64,000 bases of DNA from Psychrobacter sp. NZS113 (GTDB lineage: Bacteria; Pseudomonadota; Gammaproteobacteria; Pseudomonadales; Moraxellaceae). A program made the position numbers and the translations under genes. The DNA lies in contig NZ_JADYWL010000006.1 in the NCBI RefSeq assembly GCF_015864825.1, forward strand, positions 1 to 64,000, given 5' to 3'. Under the pieces are notes generated by a model that was not told the origin of the DNA, did no database searches, and saw only the letters and a program-made list of their open reading frames with translations. Positions 1-7,626 of this stretch are shown here, piece by piece (position 1 is the stretch's first letter; each line of letters begins with the position of its first letter).

Positions 1-108
1 GTGCCGGTGTTGGATTATTTGCCTTATGCGTTCTTCTGTTATTTGTCTTTGCTATTGACGCTGCTCTTTGGCTTTACGGGAGTAACTATTAGTCGTCGTT
101 TGGATTAG
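1..108 (+). CDS. NhaC-type Na+/H+ antiporter, 3' end only
   Basis: The first 35 codons are open and end in TAG at 106-108. The peptide contains LDYLPYAFFCYLSLL followed by LFGFTGVTISRRLD, a last transmembrane segment and short basic tail. It resembles the C-terminus of NhaC-family Na+/H+ antiporters, which exchange cytoplasmic Na+ for H+ across the inner membrane. Only the end of the gene lies in the window, so the assignment rests on a short stretch and is tentative. No clear terminator follows it. Confidence 0.5.
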   Translation: MPVLDYLPYAFFCYLSLLLTLLFGFTGVTISRRLD

Positions 109-623
109 GTATACCATTATTGAATAAAAATCATTCTCTAAATGAAAGTATTTCATTCAGTTTTTCCGATAGGCTTTTGAAGATTGATAATGACTCCTTC
201 GAGAGTACTATCAAAAGAATTATCCTTTCTCATTATTGGCATAAATTAACGCAATAATCGTGTTTATACTGAGTCATAAAGTTGTGACAATCAGATTTTC
301 TATTTCTCCTTATCCAAAGATTTTTACTTGGTTGTGAATATTTCTAATAAACGTGCTTTTAGTTTTAATATGTGTGTATAATAAAATCTACTAATTAATG
401 TTAATTTTTGTAATAAGTATGGTGTGTCATCTGTGCTAATAATAATTAGTTATTGATGTATCACTGCTGTAGGTATCTCAAAATTTAATAGTTGCCTTAA
501 AGCAGTCTAAGGGCTAAGTTAGTTAACTGGTAATTGGATTTTAGTTTAGTATTGTTAAGTAAAGAATATCTTTCAGCGATCAAATTATTTTATTGACCCA
601 CAACCACATGGATAGGGAAGAAT
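109..623 (+). other. AT-rich leader region of BLUF/Roadblock operon copy 1
   Basis: This 515-bp stretch has no convincing ORF. It holds a 7-bp inverted repeat (AATGAAA gta TTTCATT, around 142-158) and a TATAAT box at 377-382. The leader downstream of that box is recognisably related to the leader of the second operon copy (about 3487-3647), sharing TCTAC just after the box, GTTATTGAT and ATCTC-CAAA-TTTA further down. The resemblance shows that the duplication extended upstream of the coding region and has since drifted. Confidence 0.6.
377..382 (+). promoter_or_regulatory. Putative -10 box, BLUF/Roadblock operon copy 1
   Basis: TATAAT preceded by TGTG, an extended -10 arrangement, with no strong -35 hexamer. 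The same TATAAT followed by an ATCTAC motif is kept at 3487-3492 upstream of copy 2, although the surroundings have diverged. If used, it gives an untranslated leader of about 240 nt. Inferred from sequence only. Confidence 0.4.
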
Positions 624-983
624 ATGTCAAATATTAATGAGTCTTTACAAGAGTTAATGAGCCTTGATGGCGCTATGGGCGGCTGTATTGTTGACTATAT
701 GTCAGGCATGGTGCTGGGTATGACTGGTGGCGGTGTTGACCTAGAACTTGCTGCAGCAGGTAATTCACAAGTGGTAAAAGCGAAAGTTGCTACGATGAAG
801 TCACTGGGTATCAAAGGTGAGATTGATGACATCTTAATCACGTTAGAGTCACAACTTCACATCATCCGTCCTGCTGCCAAGCACGAAGATTTGTTTATCT
901 ATTTAGTATTAGACAAGTCAAAAGCTAACCTTGCACTAGCACGTCGTAAAGTACAATCGGTAGAAAACAATTTAGAACTCTAA
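624..983 (+). CDS. Roadblock/LC7 domain protein (first gene, operon copy 1)
   Basis: This 119-residue protein is essentially one Roadblock/LC7 domain. The pattern GCIVDYMSGMVLGM near the N-terminus, the central helix AAAGNSQVVKAKV, and the strands DDILITLESQLHIIRP and LFIYLVLDKSKANLALAR fit the family. Roadblock proteins form dimers and act as partners or GAPs of small Ras-like GTPases, as MglB does for MglA. A GTPase gene lies two genes downstream, so that role is plausible here. The start has GGGAAGA just upstream. A near-identical paralogue (five substitutions) lies at 3648-4007. A 175-bp structured spacer separates it from the BLUF gene. Confidence 0.85.
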   Translation: MSNINESLQELMSLDGAMGGCIVDYMSGMVLGMTGGGVDLELAAAGNSQVVKAKVATMKSLGIKGEIDDILITLESQLHIIRPAAKHEDLFIYLVLDKSKANLALARRKVQSVENNLEL

Positions 984-1027
984 TTTAATTAATGATATGC
1001 AAGCCAACGAATGGTTTATCGAAATAC

Positions 1028-1105
1028 TCTTGTTGCTTTTACTCTATCTAAGAGCATTAGCAATAAGATTATATTCGTTAAGTAATACATAACGAATATA
1101 ATCTT
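1028..1105 (+). promoter_or_regulatory. Two overlapping hairpins between Roadblock and BLUF genes, copy 1
   Basis: Stem A pairs TCTTGTTGCT (1028-1037) with AGCAATAAGA (1059-1068), with one G-U wobble. Stem B pairs AAGATTATATTCGTTA (1065-1080) with its exact complement at 1090-1105 across a 9-nt loop. The stems share bases 1065-1068, so both cannot form fully at once. No T-run follows stem B, so it is not a classical terminator. An equivalent pair sits at 4052-4134 in copy 2. An mRNA switch or processing site is inferred. Confidence 0.55.
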
Positions 1106-1158
1106 GATGTCCATCACTGATTCAACTGACCCTAGATGCCTTATTAAATGGTGGTAAA

Positions 1159-1902
1159 ATGAAGTGTATTGCATACGTTAGTAGAGCACCTATCAGTAGA
1201 GCGTCAGTTCGTGATCATAGTGTTCGTATGCCTACTGGGTTATCAGATATTATTAGCGCCTCTCGTGAACATAACCCCAAGTCGCAAATCACTGGTATCG
1301 TCTCTTATCGTGATGGTCAATATTTCCAAGTGCTAGAAGGGCCGCATCTTGAAGTAGATAAGCTCATGGCCAAGATAGCTGCCGACTCCAGGCATGAAGA
1401 TATTTGGGTCTTTCTTGATACAGGTATTACCGAACGTAGCTTTCCTAATTGGATTGTCAGCGTATTTAATTTTGTGGATCAACGTATTTTCTTTAATGCC
1501 TTCGTGGAGAACCATAGATCCATTTTCAATATCTTTGACGACTATCAGAAAAACCGTATTAAATCTTTTATTGATATCAATAAAATTGACACCGTACCTG
1601 ACATCTATTACCAAGGCAAGAACTTGCGATTGTTGGCATGGCCTGACCTAAATAATGAAAGTAATCCTCAAATGATTATGAGTCTGTGTATCAAGTTGAC
1701 CAAGAAACCATATCCGTTTGACTTTTTAGTAGACAGTGGCGAGTTTGGCACACCTCAGCAAGTCACACAAATTGTCAAAGAATTTGAACGATCAGGCATA
1801 TTAAGCGTCACAGAAGCAGAACCAGTGGTCGAGACAGTGGTTAATAAGAAAAAGCCTAATAAATTTTATGGCGCGATCAAAAAATTCTTAGGAATGAGGT
1901 AA
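1159..1902 (+). CDS. BLUF-domain blue-light sensor with extra C-terminal domain, copy 1
   Basis: This 247-residue protein starts with a BLUF domain (about 1-105), which binds FAD and senses blue light. The expected flavin-network residues are visible: Tyr6 in MKCIAYVS, Asn39 in SREHNP and Gln57 in QYFQVLEGP, plus the [11 protein letters not shown] strand. The tryptophan near the end of the domain is kept (FPNW), but the usual W-x-M motif reads W-I-V. Residues about 150-225 form a second module ending in [18 protein letters not shown], which looks like a small winged-helix domain (inference), followed by a lysine-rich tail. The GTPase gene begins 4 bp after the stop. A gene for a sensor between a Roadblock protein and a GTPase suggests light control of the GTPase cycle. 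The C-terminal 96 residues are identical in the second copy, the sensor part is not. Confidence 0.87.
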   Translation: MKCIAYVSRAPISRASVRDHSVRMPTGLSDIISASREHNPKSQITGIVSYRDGQYFQVLEGPHLEVDKLMAKIAADSRHEDIWVFLDTGITERSFPNWIVSVFNFVDQRIFFNAFVENHRSIFNIFDDYQKNRIKSFIDINKIDTVPDIYYQGKNLRLLAWPDLNNESNPQMIMSLCIKLTKKPYPFDFLVDSGEFGTPQQVTQIVKEFERSGILSVTEAEPVVETVVNKKKPNKFYGAIKKFLGMR

Positions 1903-1906
1903 AAAA

Positions 1907-2440
1907 TTGAACTATCAGAAGCTAGCTATCATTGGTGAAGTGGGTGCCGGAAAAACTCAATTGGTTCAAACACTAAGTGAGATCAGCCCTATCGAGACAG
2001 AAGCGAAGTCTAGTATCGATATTGGCAAAGAGTACACCACAGTAGGCATTGATTACGGACGGATCACTCTGTCGGATGACATGGCTTTAGGCATCTATGG
2101 CGTACCAGGCCAAGAGCGCTTTTCCTTTTTATGGGAGTTCGTCAACCAGTCATTATGGGGATTACTCATTTTGATTCGCTATGGTGAAACCCCTGATTAT
2201 GCCAATATGGATAAACTTCTCACCTTCTTTGCCCCAGAAAAAAACGAGACCACTTGTGTTATTGCTATCACCCACTGTGAAGATGCTGACAAAGAGAGCC
2301 TATCAGCTCTTGGTCAAGAAATCAGAATCATGTTGATGCAGCACAACGTGGTGGCCCCCGTGATTAACACCGATCCTAGAAGTAGAGAGTCCGCTGTGTC
2401 TCTTTTATCGTTATTCAACACTCTTAATAACCAAGACTGA
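1907..2440 (+). CDS. Small Ras-like GTPase, COG2229/MglA-like, copy 1
   Basis: This 177-residue protein has a P-loop GEVGAGKT at residues 10-17 and a switch-II-like YGVPGQERF motif, as in the small bacterial GTPases found beside Roadblock proteins. The Asp usual before the PGQ/AGQ motif is replaced, and the expected NKxD guanine-specificity motif reads ITHCED, so nucleotide preference is uncertain. The start is TTG, chosen because GAGG lies about 6 bp upstream and the P-loop follows at the normal distance. The stop TGA overlaps the next ATG (TGATG), implying translational coupling to the second Roadblock gene. The nucleotide sequence appears identical to 4921-5454. Confidence 0.8.
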   Translation: MNYQKLAIIGEVGAGKTQLVQTLSEISPIETEAKSSIDIGKEYTTVGIDYGRITLSDDMALGIYGVPGQERFSFLWEFVNQSLWGLLILIRYGETPDYANMDKLLTFFAPEKNETTCVIAITHCEDADKESLSALGQEIRIMLMQHNVVAPVINTDPRSRESAVSLLSLFNTLNNQD

Positions 2441-2853
2441 TGTTAGGTATGACTATGCCAAATGAAAAATCACCAGCGAAACTAGCACTCTTAAGCCATA
2501 TCAAGACTTTATGTGACGCCAATAGAGAAATCATATTGGTCAGCCTATGTACCACAGATGGCTTTCCTATCAGCTGCTTCTCAGTCAGCGAGCTTAGCAA
2601 CCAAGCAGATAAATTTGCAGCGATGAGCAGCACACTATCCTCACTAAGTGATTCGTCTGCAAAGCAAATGAAACAAGGCCAATGCAATATTGCGATTGTT
2701 GAAGCCACGTCTGGGAATATATTATTCGTCAAAACAGACTATATTGGTAAGCCTTGCGTGTTGACAGTGGTTGCTCACAATAAGATGGCATTAGCTGAAG
2801 CACGATATAAGACCAAGAAACTGATTGGCGAAATCTCTGCTATCAGGGAGTAG
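2440..2853 (+). CDS. Second Roadblock/LC7 protein, copy 1
   Basis: This 137-residue protein has the Roadblock pattern: an N-terminal helix, then REIILVSLCTTDGFPISC, a helix with SNQADKFAAMSSTLSSLS, and the C-terminal strands NILFVKTDYIG and CVLTVVAHN followed by an ALAEARYKTKKLI helix. It differs clearly from the first Roadblock protein, so each operon encodes two distinct LC7 proteins that could form a homo- or heterodimer on the GTPase. The start codon overlaps the GTPase stop. Internal ATGs (codons 4 and 6) are alternative starts. A strong hairpin terminator follows. The copy at 5454-5867 appears identical. Confidence 0.78.
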   Translation: MLGMTMPNEKSPAKLALLSHIKTLCDANREIILVSLCTTDGFPISCFSVSELSNQADKFAAMSSTLSSLSDSSAKQMKQGQCNIAIVEATSGNILFVKTDYIGKPCVLTVVAHNKMALAEARYKTKKLIGEISAIRE

Positions 2854-2933
2854 GGTGCTGTTTCTGTCTTAAGACAGAGGCAGTCGTATACCTAGTATAG
2901 CCACTCTAGTATTTATCGAATCCTAAGATAAAA

Positions 2934-2987
2934 CCCAAAAAGAAAGCGCCTCTCAACTATTAGTTGAGGGGCGCTTTCTTTTTGGGC
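2934..2987. terminator. Long hairpin terminator after operon copy 1
   Basis: CCCAAAAAGAAAGCGCC...GGCGCTTTCTTTTTGGG forms a long nearly perfect stem, with an inner CTCAACTA/TAGTTGAG pairing. Runs of A and T in the arms would make it work in both directions. The left arm and loop are shared with copy 2, where the right arm is altered and the stem weaker. Confidence 0.8.
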
Positions 2988-3647
2988 TTAGATAATGATA
3001 TCAGTCCTAACTGCTATGATTAAAAGAAAACATTGAGTGTATATTCGAGAAACTAAATAAATGAAGTAATTTGATTGAAAGGAAAGTGAAAGCGCATAAT
3101 AAGAAAAAAATATGCTTATTTTAAAAAAATTATGAGATAGGGTTGATAACAAAATAATTTTATTGTAATTATCTTGCTCAAGGAATGAGAGTAGTTATCT
3201 TTTAGATTTGAAATTTAATCTATATTAGAACTGTTGTAAAAAAACTCATTGGTTTCTATTAATAATAATGACAAAGGTAAGCGATTATTAGTCTAAGAAT
3301 TGTATTCAGTTTTTAGTTGTGTTTCTTGATTATTTGAATAAAATAATTCAGCGAATTGAAACGTAAATAAGATTCATTTTAAATTAAAAGTTATAAAATA
3401 TTTTGGGTTTTTATTTTTCTTACCCAGTGGCAGTTATTTGGTTATGAACGGTTAGATGGATGTGATTTATATTCTGATATATAGAGTATAATGGAATCTA
3501 CCAAGTAATATTAGTATTCTTAATAAATGCCGTACATTATCTGTACTAAGATACATACTTGGTTATTGATATTCTACTATTATGAATATCTCACAAATTT
3601 AGCAATACTTTATTGAACCATAACTAACCATATAGATAGGAAGAAGA
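2988..3647 (+). other. AT-rich spacer and leader of operon copy 2
   Basis: About 660 bp lie between the first terminator and the second operon copy without a convincing ORF. The first part is very AT-rich with many A and T runs. From about 3487 it resembles the leader of copy 1. I see no transposase, tRNA or attachment-site-like repeat that would explain the duplication. Confidence 0.6.
3487..3492 (+). promoter_or_regulatory. Putative -10 box, BLUF/Roadblock operon copy 2
   Basis: TATAAT followed by GGAATCTACC, matching the box at 377-382 of copy 1, where AAATCTAC follows. The predicted leader is about 155 nt. Conservation between two drifted leaders is the main argument. Confidence 0.4.
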
Positions 3648-4007
3648 ATGTCAAATATCAATGAGTCTTTACAAGAGTTAATGAGCCTTGATGGCGCTAT
3701 GGGTGCCTGTATTGTCGACTATATGTCTGGCATGGTACTGGGTATGACTGGTGGCGGTGTTGATTTAGAACTTGCTGCAGCAGGTAACTCACAAGTGGTA
3801 AAAGCGAAAGTTGCTACGATGAAGTCACTTGATATCAAAGGTGAGATTGACGATATGTTAATCACGTTAGAGTCACAACTTCACATCATCCGTCCTGCTG
3901 CCAAGCACGAAGATTTGTTTATCTATTTGGTATTAGACAAGTCTAAAGCCAACCTTGCGCTAGCACGTCGTAAAGTACAGTCAGTAGAAAAAAATCTAGA
4001 AATATAA
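3648..4007 (+). CDS. Roadblock/LC7 domain protein (first gene, operon copy 2)
   Basis: This 119-residue Roadblock/LC7 protein differs from the copy at 624-983 by only a few residues (Gly20 to Ala, Gly62 to Asp, Ile70 to Met, and two near the C-terminus). Unlike the downstream genes, its DNA carries scattered mostly silent differences from copy 1, so it lies outside the identical block. The expected role is a dimeric partner or regulator of the small GTPase encoded in the same operon. GGAAGAAG precedes the ATG as ribosome-binding site. Confidence 0.85.
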   Translation: MSNINESLQELMSLDGAMGACIVDYMSGMVLGMTGGGVDLELAAAGNSQVVKAKVATMKSLDIKGEIDDMLITLESQLHIIRPAAKHEDLFIYLVLDKSKANLALARRKVQSVEKNLEI

Positions 4008-4051
4008 TTTGGTTGGCAATATTTAAGCCAACGAATAGTTTATCAAAACAC

Positions 4052-4134
4052 TCTTGTTGCTTTTACTTGATAGAAGAGCATTAGCAACAAGATTATATTC
4101 GTTATATAAACCTATTACATAACGAATGTGATCT
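4052..4134 (+). promoter_or_regulatory. Two overlapping hairpins between Roadblock and BLUF genes, copy 2
   Basis: Stem A pairs TCTTGTTGCT (4052-4061) with AGCAACAAGA (4083-4092) perfectly. Stem B pairs AGATTATATTCGTTAT (4090-4105) with ATAACGAATGTGATCT (4119-4134), where two changes relative to copy 1 turn A-U pairs into G-U pairs. Pairing is therefore kept despite sequence drift, and the stems again overlap by a few bases. This supports a conserved RNA structure ahead of the BLUF gene. Confidence 0.55.
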
Positions 4135-4187
4135 CTATATACAACGATGATTTCACTAAACTGGATGTCTTATTAAATGGTGGCAAA

Positions 4188-4916
4188 ATGAAATGTATTG
4201 CATACGTCAGTAAAGCGCCAGTTTGTGATCATAGTGTTCGTATGCCGACTGGGTTATCAGATATTATCAGCGCCTCCCGAGAGCATAACCCAAATTCGCA
4301 AATCACTGGTATCATCTCTTATCGGGAAGGTCAGTATTTTCAGATATTAGAAGGCCCGCATCTTGAAGTGGATAAACTCATGGCCAAGATAGCTGCCGAT
4401 CCTAGACATGAAGATATTTGGGTTTTTTTAAACGTACGCATCGCTCAGCGTAGTTTTTTTAATTGGGGTGTCAACATATTTGACTTCGTTGAGCAAGACT
4501 CTCTTTTTAATGCTTTCATTGAAAAAAATGGCTCTACTTTAAACAACTTCAATGAATATCAACGTAGCCTTATTAAGCCTTTTATTGATATCGAAAAATC
4601 TGACACTGTATCTGATACCTACTATCAAGGCAAGAACTTGCGATTGTTGGCATGGCCTGACCTAAATAATGAAAGTAATCCTCAAATGATTATGAGTCTG
4701 TGTATCAAGTTGACCAAGAAACCATATCCGTTTGACTTTTTAGTAGACAGTGGCGAGTTTGGCACACCTCAGCAAGTCACACAAATTGTCAAAGAATTTG
4801 AACGATCAGGCATATTAAGCGTCACAGAAGCAGAACCAGTGGTCGAGACAGTGGTTAATAAGAAAAAGCCTAATAAATTTTATGGCGCGATCAAAAAATT
4901 CTTAGGAATGAGGTAA
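4188..4916 (+). CDS. BLUF-domain blue-light sensor with extra C-terminal domain, copy 2
   Basis: This 242-residue paralogue of the sensor at 1159-1902 keeps Tyr6, the Asn of SREHNP and the Gln of QYFQILEGP, so flavin binding and a blue-light response are expected. It has a 5-residue deletion after the first strand and many substitutions up to about residue 146. After that it is identical to copy 1, including the winged-helix-like module and basic tail. The W-x-M motif is again altered (W-G-V). The start at 4188 is preferred over an in-frame upstream codon at 4128 because the BLUF domain and copy 1 both begin at MKCIAYVS. The two sensors may differ in photocycle while driving the same output. 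Confidence 0.86.
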   Translation: MKCIAYVSKAPVCDHSVRMPTGLSDIISASREHNPNSQITGIISYREGQYFQILEGPHLEVDKLMAKIAADPRHEDIWVFLNVRIAQRSFFNWGVNIFDFVEQDSLFNAFIEKNGSTLNNFNEYQRSLIKPFIDIEKSDTVSDTYYQGKNLRLLAWPDLNNESNPQMIMSLCIKLTKKPYPFDFLVDSGEFGTPQQVTQIVKEFERSGILSVTEAEPVVETVVNKKKPNKFYGAIKKFLGMR

Positions 4917-4920
4917 AAAA

Positions 4921-5454
4921 TTGAACTATCAGAAGCTAGCTATCATTGGTGAAGTGGGTGCCGGAAAAACTCAATTGGTTCAAACACTAAGTGAGATCAG
5001 CCCTATCGAGACAGAAGCGAAGTCTAGTATCGATATTGGCAAAGAGTACACCACAGTAGGCATTGATTACGGACGGATCACTCTGTCGGATGACATGGCT
5101 TTAGGCATCTATGGCGTACCAGGCCAAGAGCGCTTTTCCTTTTTATGGGAGTTCGTCAACCAGTCATTATGGGGATTACTCATTTTGATTCGCTATGGTG
5201 AAACCCCTGATTATGCCAATATGGATAAACTTCTCACCTTCTTTGCCCCAGAAAAAAACGAGACCACTTGTGTTATTGCTATCACCCACTGTGAAGATGC
5301 TGACAAAGAGAGCCTATCAGCTCTTGGTCAAGAAATCAGAATCATGTTGATGCAGCACAACGTGGTGGCCCCCGTGATTAACACCGATCCTAGAAGTAGA
5401 GAGTCCGCTGTGTCTCTTTTATCGTTATTCAACACTCTTAATAACCAAGACTGA
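4921..5454 (+). CDS. Small Ras-like GTPase, COG2229/MglA-like, copy 2
   Basis: This 177-residue GTPase has the same protein and apparently the same DNA as 1907-2440: TTG start 4 bp after the BLUF stop, P-loop [17 protein letters not shown] switch-II-like motif and a degenerate ITHCED in place of NKxD. Because both operons encode the same GTPase, the duplicate may raise dosage or let two sensors act on one shared switch. Its TGA overlaps the next ATG. Confidence 0.8.
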   Translation: MNYQKLAIIGEVGAGKTQLVQTLSEISPIETEAKSSIDIGKEYTTVGIDYGRITLSDDMALGIYGVPGQERFSFLWEFVNQSLWGLLILIRYGETPDYANMDKLLTFFAPEKNETTCVIAITHCEDADKESLSALGQEIRIMLMQHNVVAPVINTDPRSRESAVSLLSLFNTLNNQD

Positions 5455-5867
5455 TGTTAGGTATGACTATGCCAAATGAAAAATCACCAGCGAAACTAGC
5501 ACTCTTAAGCCATATCAAGACTTTATGTGACGCCAATAGAGAAATCATATTGGTCAGCCTATGTACCACAGATGGCTTTCCTATCAGCTGCTTCTCAGTC
5601 AGCGAGCTTAGCAACCAAGCAGATAAATTTGCAGCGATGAGCAGCACACTATCCTCACTAAGTGATTCGTCTGCAAAGCAAATGAAACAAGGCCAATGCA
5701 ATATTGCGATTGTTGAAGCCACGTCTGGGAATATATTATTCGTCAAAACAGACTATATTGGTAAGCCTTGCGTGTTGACAGTGGTTGCTCACAATAAGAT
5801 GGCATTAGCTGAAGCACGATATAAGACCAAGAAACTGATTGGCGAAATCTCTGCTATCAGGGAGTAG
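5454..5867 (+). CDS. Second Roadblock/LC7 protein, copy 2
   Basis: This 137-residue Roadblock/LC7 protein is identical to the product of 2440-2853. It lies inside the 1355-bp identical block and is translationally coupled to the GTPase by a TGATG overlap. Expected role: LC7-type dimeric partner of the GTPase. A terminator hairpin follows at about 5947-5997. Confidence 0.78.
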   Translation: MLGMTMPNEKSPAKLALLSHIKTLCDANREIILVSLCTTDGFPISCFSVSELSNQADKFAAMSSTLSSLSDSSAKQMKQGQCNIAIVEATSGNILFVKTDYIGKPCVLTVVAHNKMALAEARYKTKKLIGEISAIRE

Positions 5868-5946
5868 GGTGCTGTTTCTGTCTTAAGACAGAGGCAGTCG
5901 TATACCTAGTATAGCCACTCTAGTATTTATCGAATCCTAAGATAAA

Positions 5947-5997
5947 ACCCAAAAAGAAAGCGCCTCTCAACTATTAGTTGGGTGGCGCTTTTTTATA
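5947..5997 (+). terminator. Terminator after operon copy 2
   Basis: The left arm matches copy 1 (AAAGCGCC), with an inner CAACTATTAGTTG pairing. The right arm reads GGTGGCGCTTTTTT, ending in a T-run. The identical block between operon copies stops inside this hairpin at 5980. Confidence 0.7.
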
Positions 5998-6032
5998 GCT
6001 TGAGACGTTGAGATTGAAAATTATGGATTTAG

Positions 6033-6479
6033 CTAGCTATTCTTACGTTGCATCAAACTATTGGCGACCCACGCTGGCCCAATCAATAAAAACTGTAAGT
6101 CTTTAAAGAATGAAGGCTTCTCTCCTTCGATTTTATGACCGATAAACTGTCCAATCCAAGCGACGATGAAGATACCCGCCCACACTTTAAACCCCCACGG
6201 TAAGAACGCCATAACAGACAAGCAAATTAAGATAAATATGCCCATTGCTAAAAACAACGGCGTGGATAAGCGTATGTAGAACAATAGTACCAATGCACTA
6301 AGCACTAAGGTAAACCACACAGATAGCGACATTCCAACACCTAGTAGACTGACAAAGATGGTAGGAACACATAACCAATGGATTTTTTTGTTGACCAGAT
6401 TTTGATGACTAATAGAGTACTCGCTGAGCCACTGCTCAAGTGTGCGTTTCGACATTCTCTGCTGCTTAACATGAGCCAT
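6033..6479 (-). CDS. DUF962 / Mpo1-like membrane protein
   Basis: This 148-residue protein has the DUF962 pattern: WLSEYSISHQNLVNKKIHWLCVP at the N-terminus (first membrane-facing His cluster), three or four hydrophobic segments, and GHKIEGEKPSFFKDLQFLLIG near the C-terminus. The yeast member Mpo1 is an Fe-dependent dioxygenase for 2-hydroxy fatty acids in the ER membrane. Bacterial members are poorly studied, and the shared His residues suggest a related metal site here (inference). The start is set by AAGGAGG just upstream of the ATG at 6479. It is transcribed toward the duplicated operon. Confidence 0.72.
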   Translation of the reverse strand: MAHVKQQRMSKRTLEQWLSEYSISHQNLVNKKIHWLCVPTIFVSLLGVGMSLSVWFTLVLSALVLLFYIRLSTPLFLAMGIFILICLSVMAFLPWGFKVWAGIFIVAWIGQFIGHKIEGEKPSFFKDLQFLLIGPAWVANSLMQRKNS

Positions 6480-6631
6480 ACCAACCTCCTTGTTAGTAAT
6501 TAAAGGAATGGATTGATATTGGCTACCATTTTCATTTTATGTGCCAATATCATTCTTAGTATCAGTTTTATCACTAATTGTGCCAATCTACCATGCTGTC
6601 TAATAGACGGCACAGTCAGAAATCATGATGC

Positions 6632-6739
6632 TATAGTCAATCCTCTGTAAATTGAATACGATGTCAGGCTCGCTTAGTCTACTACTTGTAGCACTTTCAC
6701 TTGCTCTCCTTGTATCCAAATTATATTGAACCGACTATA
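6632..6739. repeat. ~107-bp inverted-repeat element (MITE family A), copy 1
   Basis: The element is bounded by TATAGTC (6632-6638) and GACTATA (6733-6739) and has related counterparts at 14091-14197 and 43473-43579. Shared internal words, read on the minus strand, include TTCAAT near one end and TACAAGG further in. The near-constant length, terminal inverted repeats and lack of coding capacity fit a non-autonomous miniature transposable element. The rest of the 6480-6831 gap shows no other feature. Confidence 0.6.
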
Positions 6740-6831
6740 ACAATATTATGACTAACCCAACTGACCGCATGCTTTTGCTATTCATTTTGAGCGTTTCAGT
6801 ATTAGTTCAAGGTTAATTCAATGTTAAAAAA

Positions 6832-7563
6832 CTAACCTTGTTCGCTACGATGCCATTCGTAGAGACCGATAAAGGCGTTTACTTGATAAATCATAGTTTG
6901 AATCGCAAAAATATAGTTACCAGACATTAAGTTGACGATGAGCCAGACAAAATTTACGATAATCCATAGCCACCAGTTAAATGAATACCGCAAAATCATC
7001 GCGGCTTGTGCAGTAATTGAAAGTACAAAGGCAATAACATTAATCCAAAAGAAAGAAATAAACCCTAGAAACAGGCTGCTATCATCTTCTACCACTGCAT
7101 AACCATAGCTCGCCAATAAATCATTTACCGTAGTGAACAATGCAAGCCCAATGATGATGAAGGCAGCGGTAATCAACCAAACGGCTTTGTTAGCAGCCTT
7201 TGGTATCATGTCACCATCAGGATCAGTATGCTTTGACCAATAAAAAATACCGTAGACATGGGTGAAAAAGTTAAAGAGCGGCGCAAGCATTAAGCCCACT
7301 GCGCCAGACGTCGCTTGCACGACCACTTCGCCCGCGGTCGCTGCCATGCCTAGACCATTACCCATGACGTTTTTTCGGAATGACAGCGAGACGACGCAGA
7401 CCAAACCAACAAAAGACACGCCTAAATAAAACATATCGAGCGAGGTATGGTCTGTAGTGAGCCAAAAGCCTGTGGATAGGGCAACCACGCCACAAATGAA
7501 CCAAGTGACAATCCATTGCATTGCCCATTTTCCGGTGATGTTATCTAATAGCTGAATACGCAT
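6832..7563 (-). CDS. pnuC: PnuC-type nicotinamide riboside transporter
   Basis: This 243-residue membrane protein has seven or so hydrophobic segments. Its C-terminus carries the hallmark PnuC stretch: NWWLWIIVNFVWLIVN, then YIFAIQTMIYQVNAFIGLYEW. PnuC proteins move nicotinamide riboside into the cell by facilitated diffusion, trapped by phosphorylation inside. The neighbour just upstream on the same strand is a NadR-type kinase/adenylyltransferase, which would do that trapping, so the two form a salvage operon. The gap is 63 bp. No NAD-sensing riboswitch was recognised upstream. Confidence 0.88.
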   Translation of the reverse strand: MRIQLLDNITGKWAMQWIVTWFICGVVALSTGFWLTTDHTSLDMFYLGVSFVGLVCVVSLSFRKNVMGNGLGMAATAGEVVVQATSGAVGLMLAPLFNFFTHVYGIFYWSKHTDPDGDMIPKAANKAVWLITAAFIIIGLALFTTVNDLLASYGYAVVEDDSSLFLGFISFFWINVIAFVLSITAQAAMILRYSFNWWLWIIVNFVWLIVNLMSGNYIFAIQTMIYQVNAFIGLYEWHRSEQG

Positions 7564-7626
7564 AAGGTTTCTTTCCTAAAATGAGAGTTGGTCGCAGCAT
7601 AGTGATGGATGTTGTTATTTTTTATT

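Noticed and set aside
2424..2732. 102-residue minus-strand ORF inside the second Roadblock gene (also at 5438-5746)
   Set aside because: It is the antisense of a better supported gene and recurs only because the block is duplicated.
6480..6831. NAD-sensing or other riboswitch around pnuC-nadR
   Set aside because: The gap is downstream of pnuC and is explained by the inverted-repeat element. No riboswitch-like fold was seen upstream of nadR.
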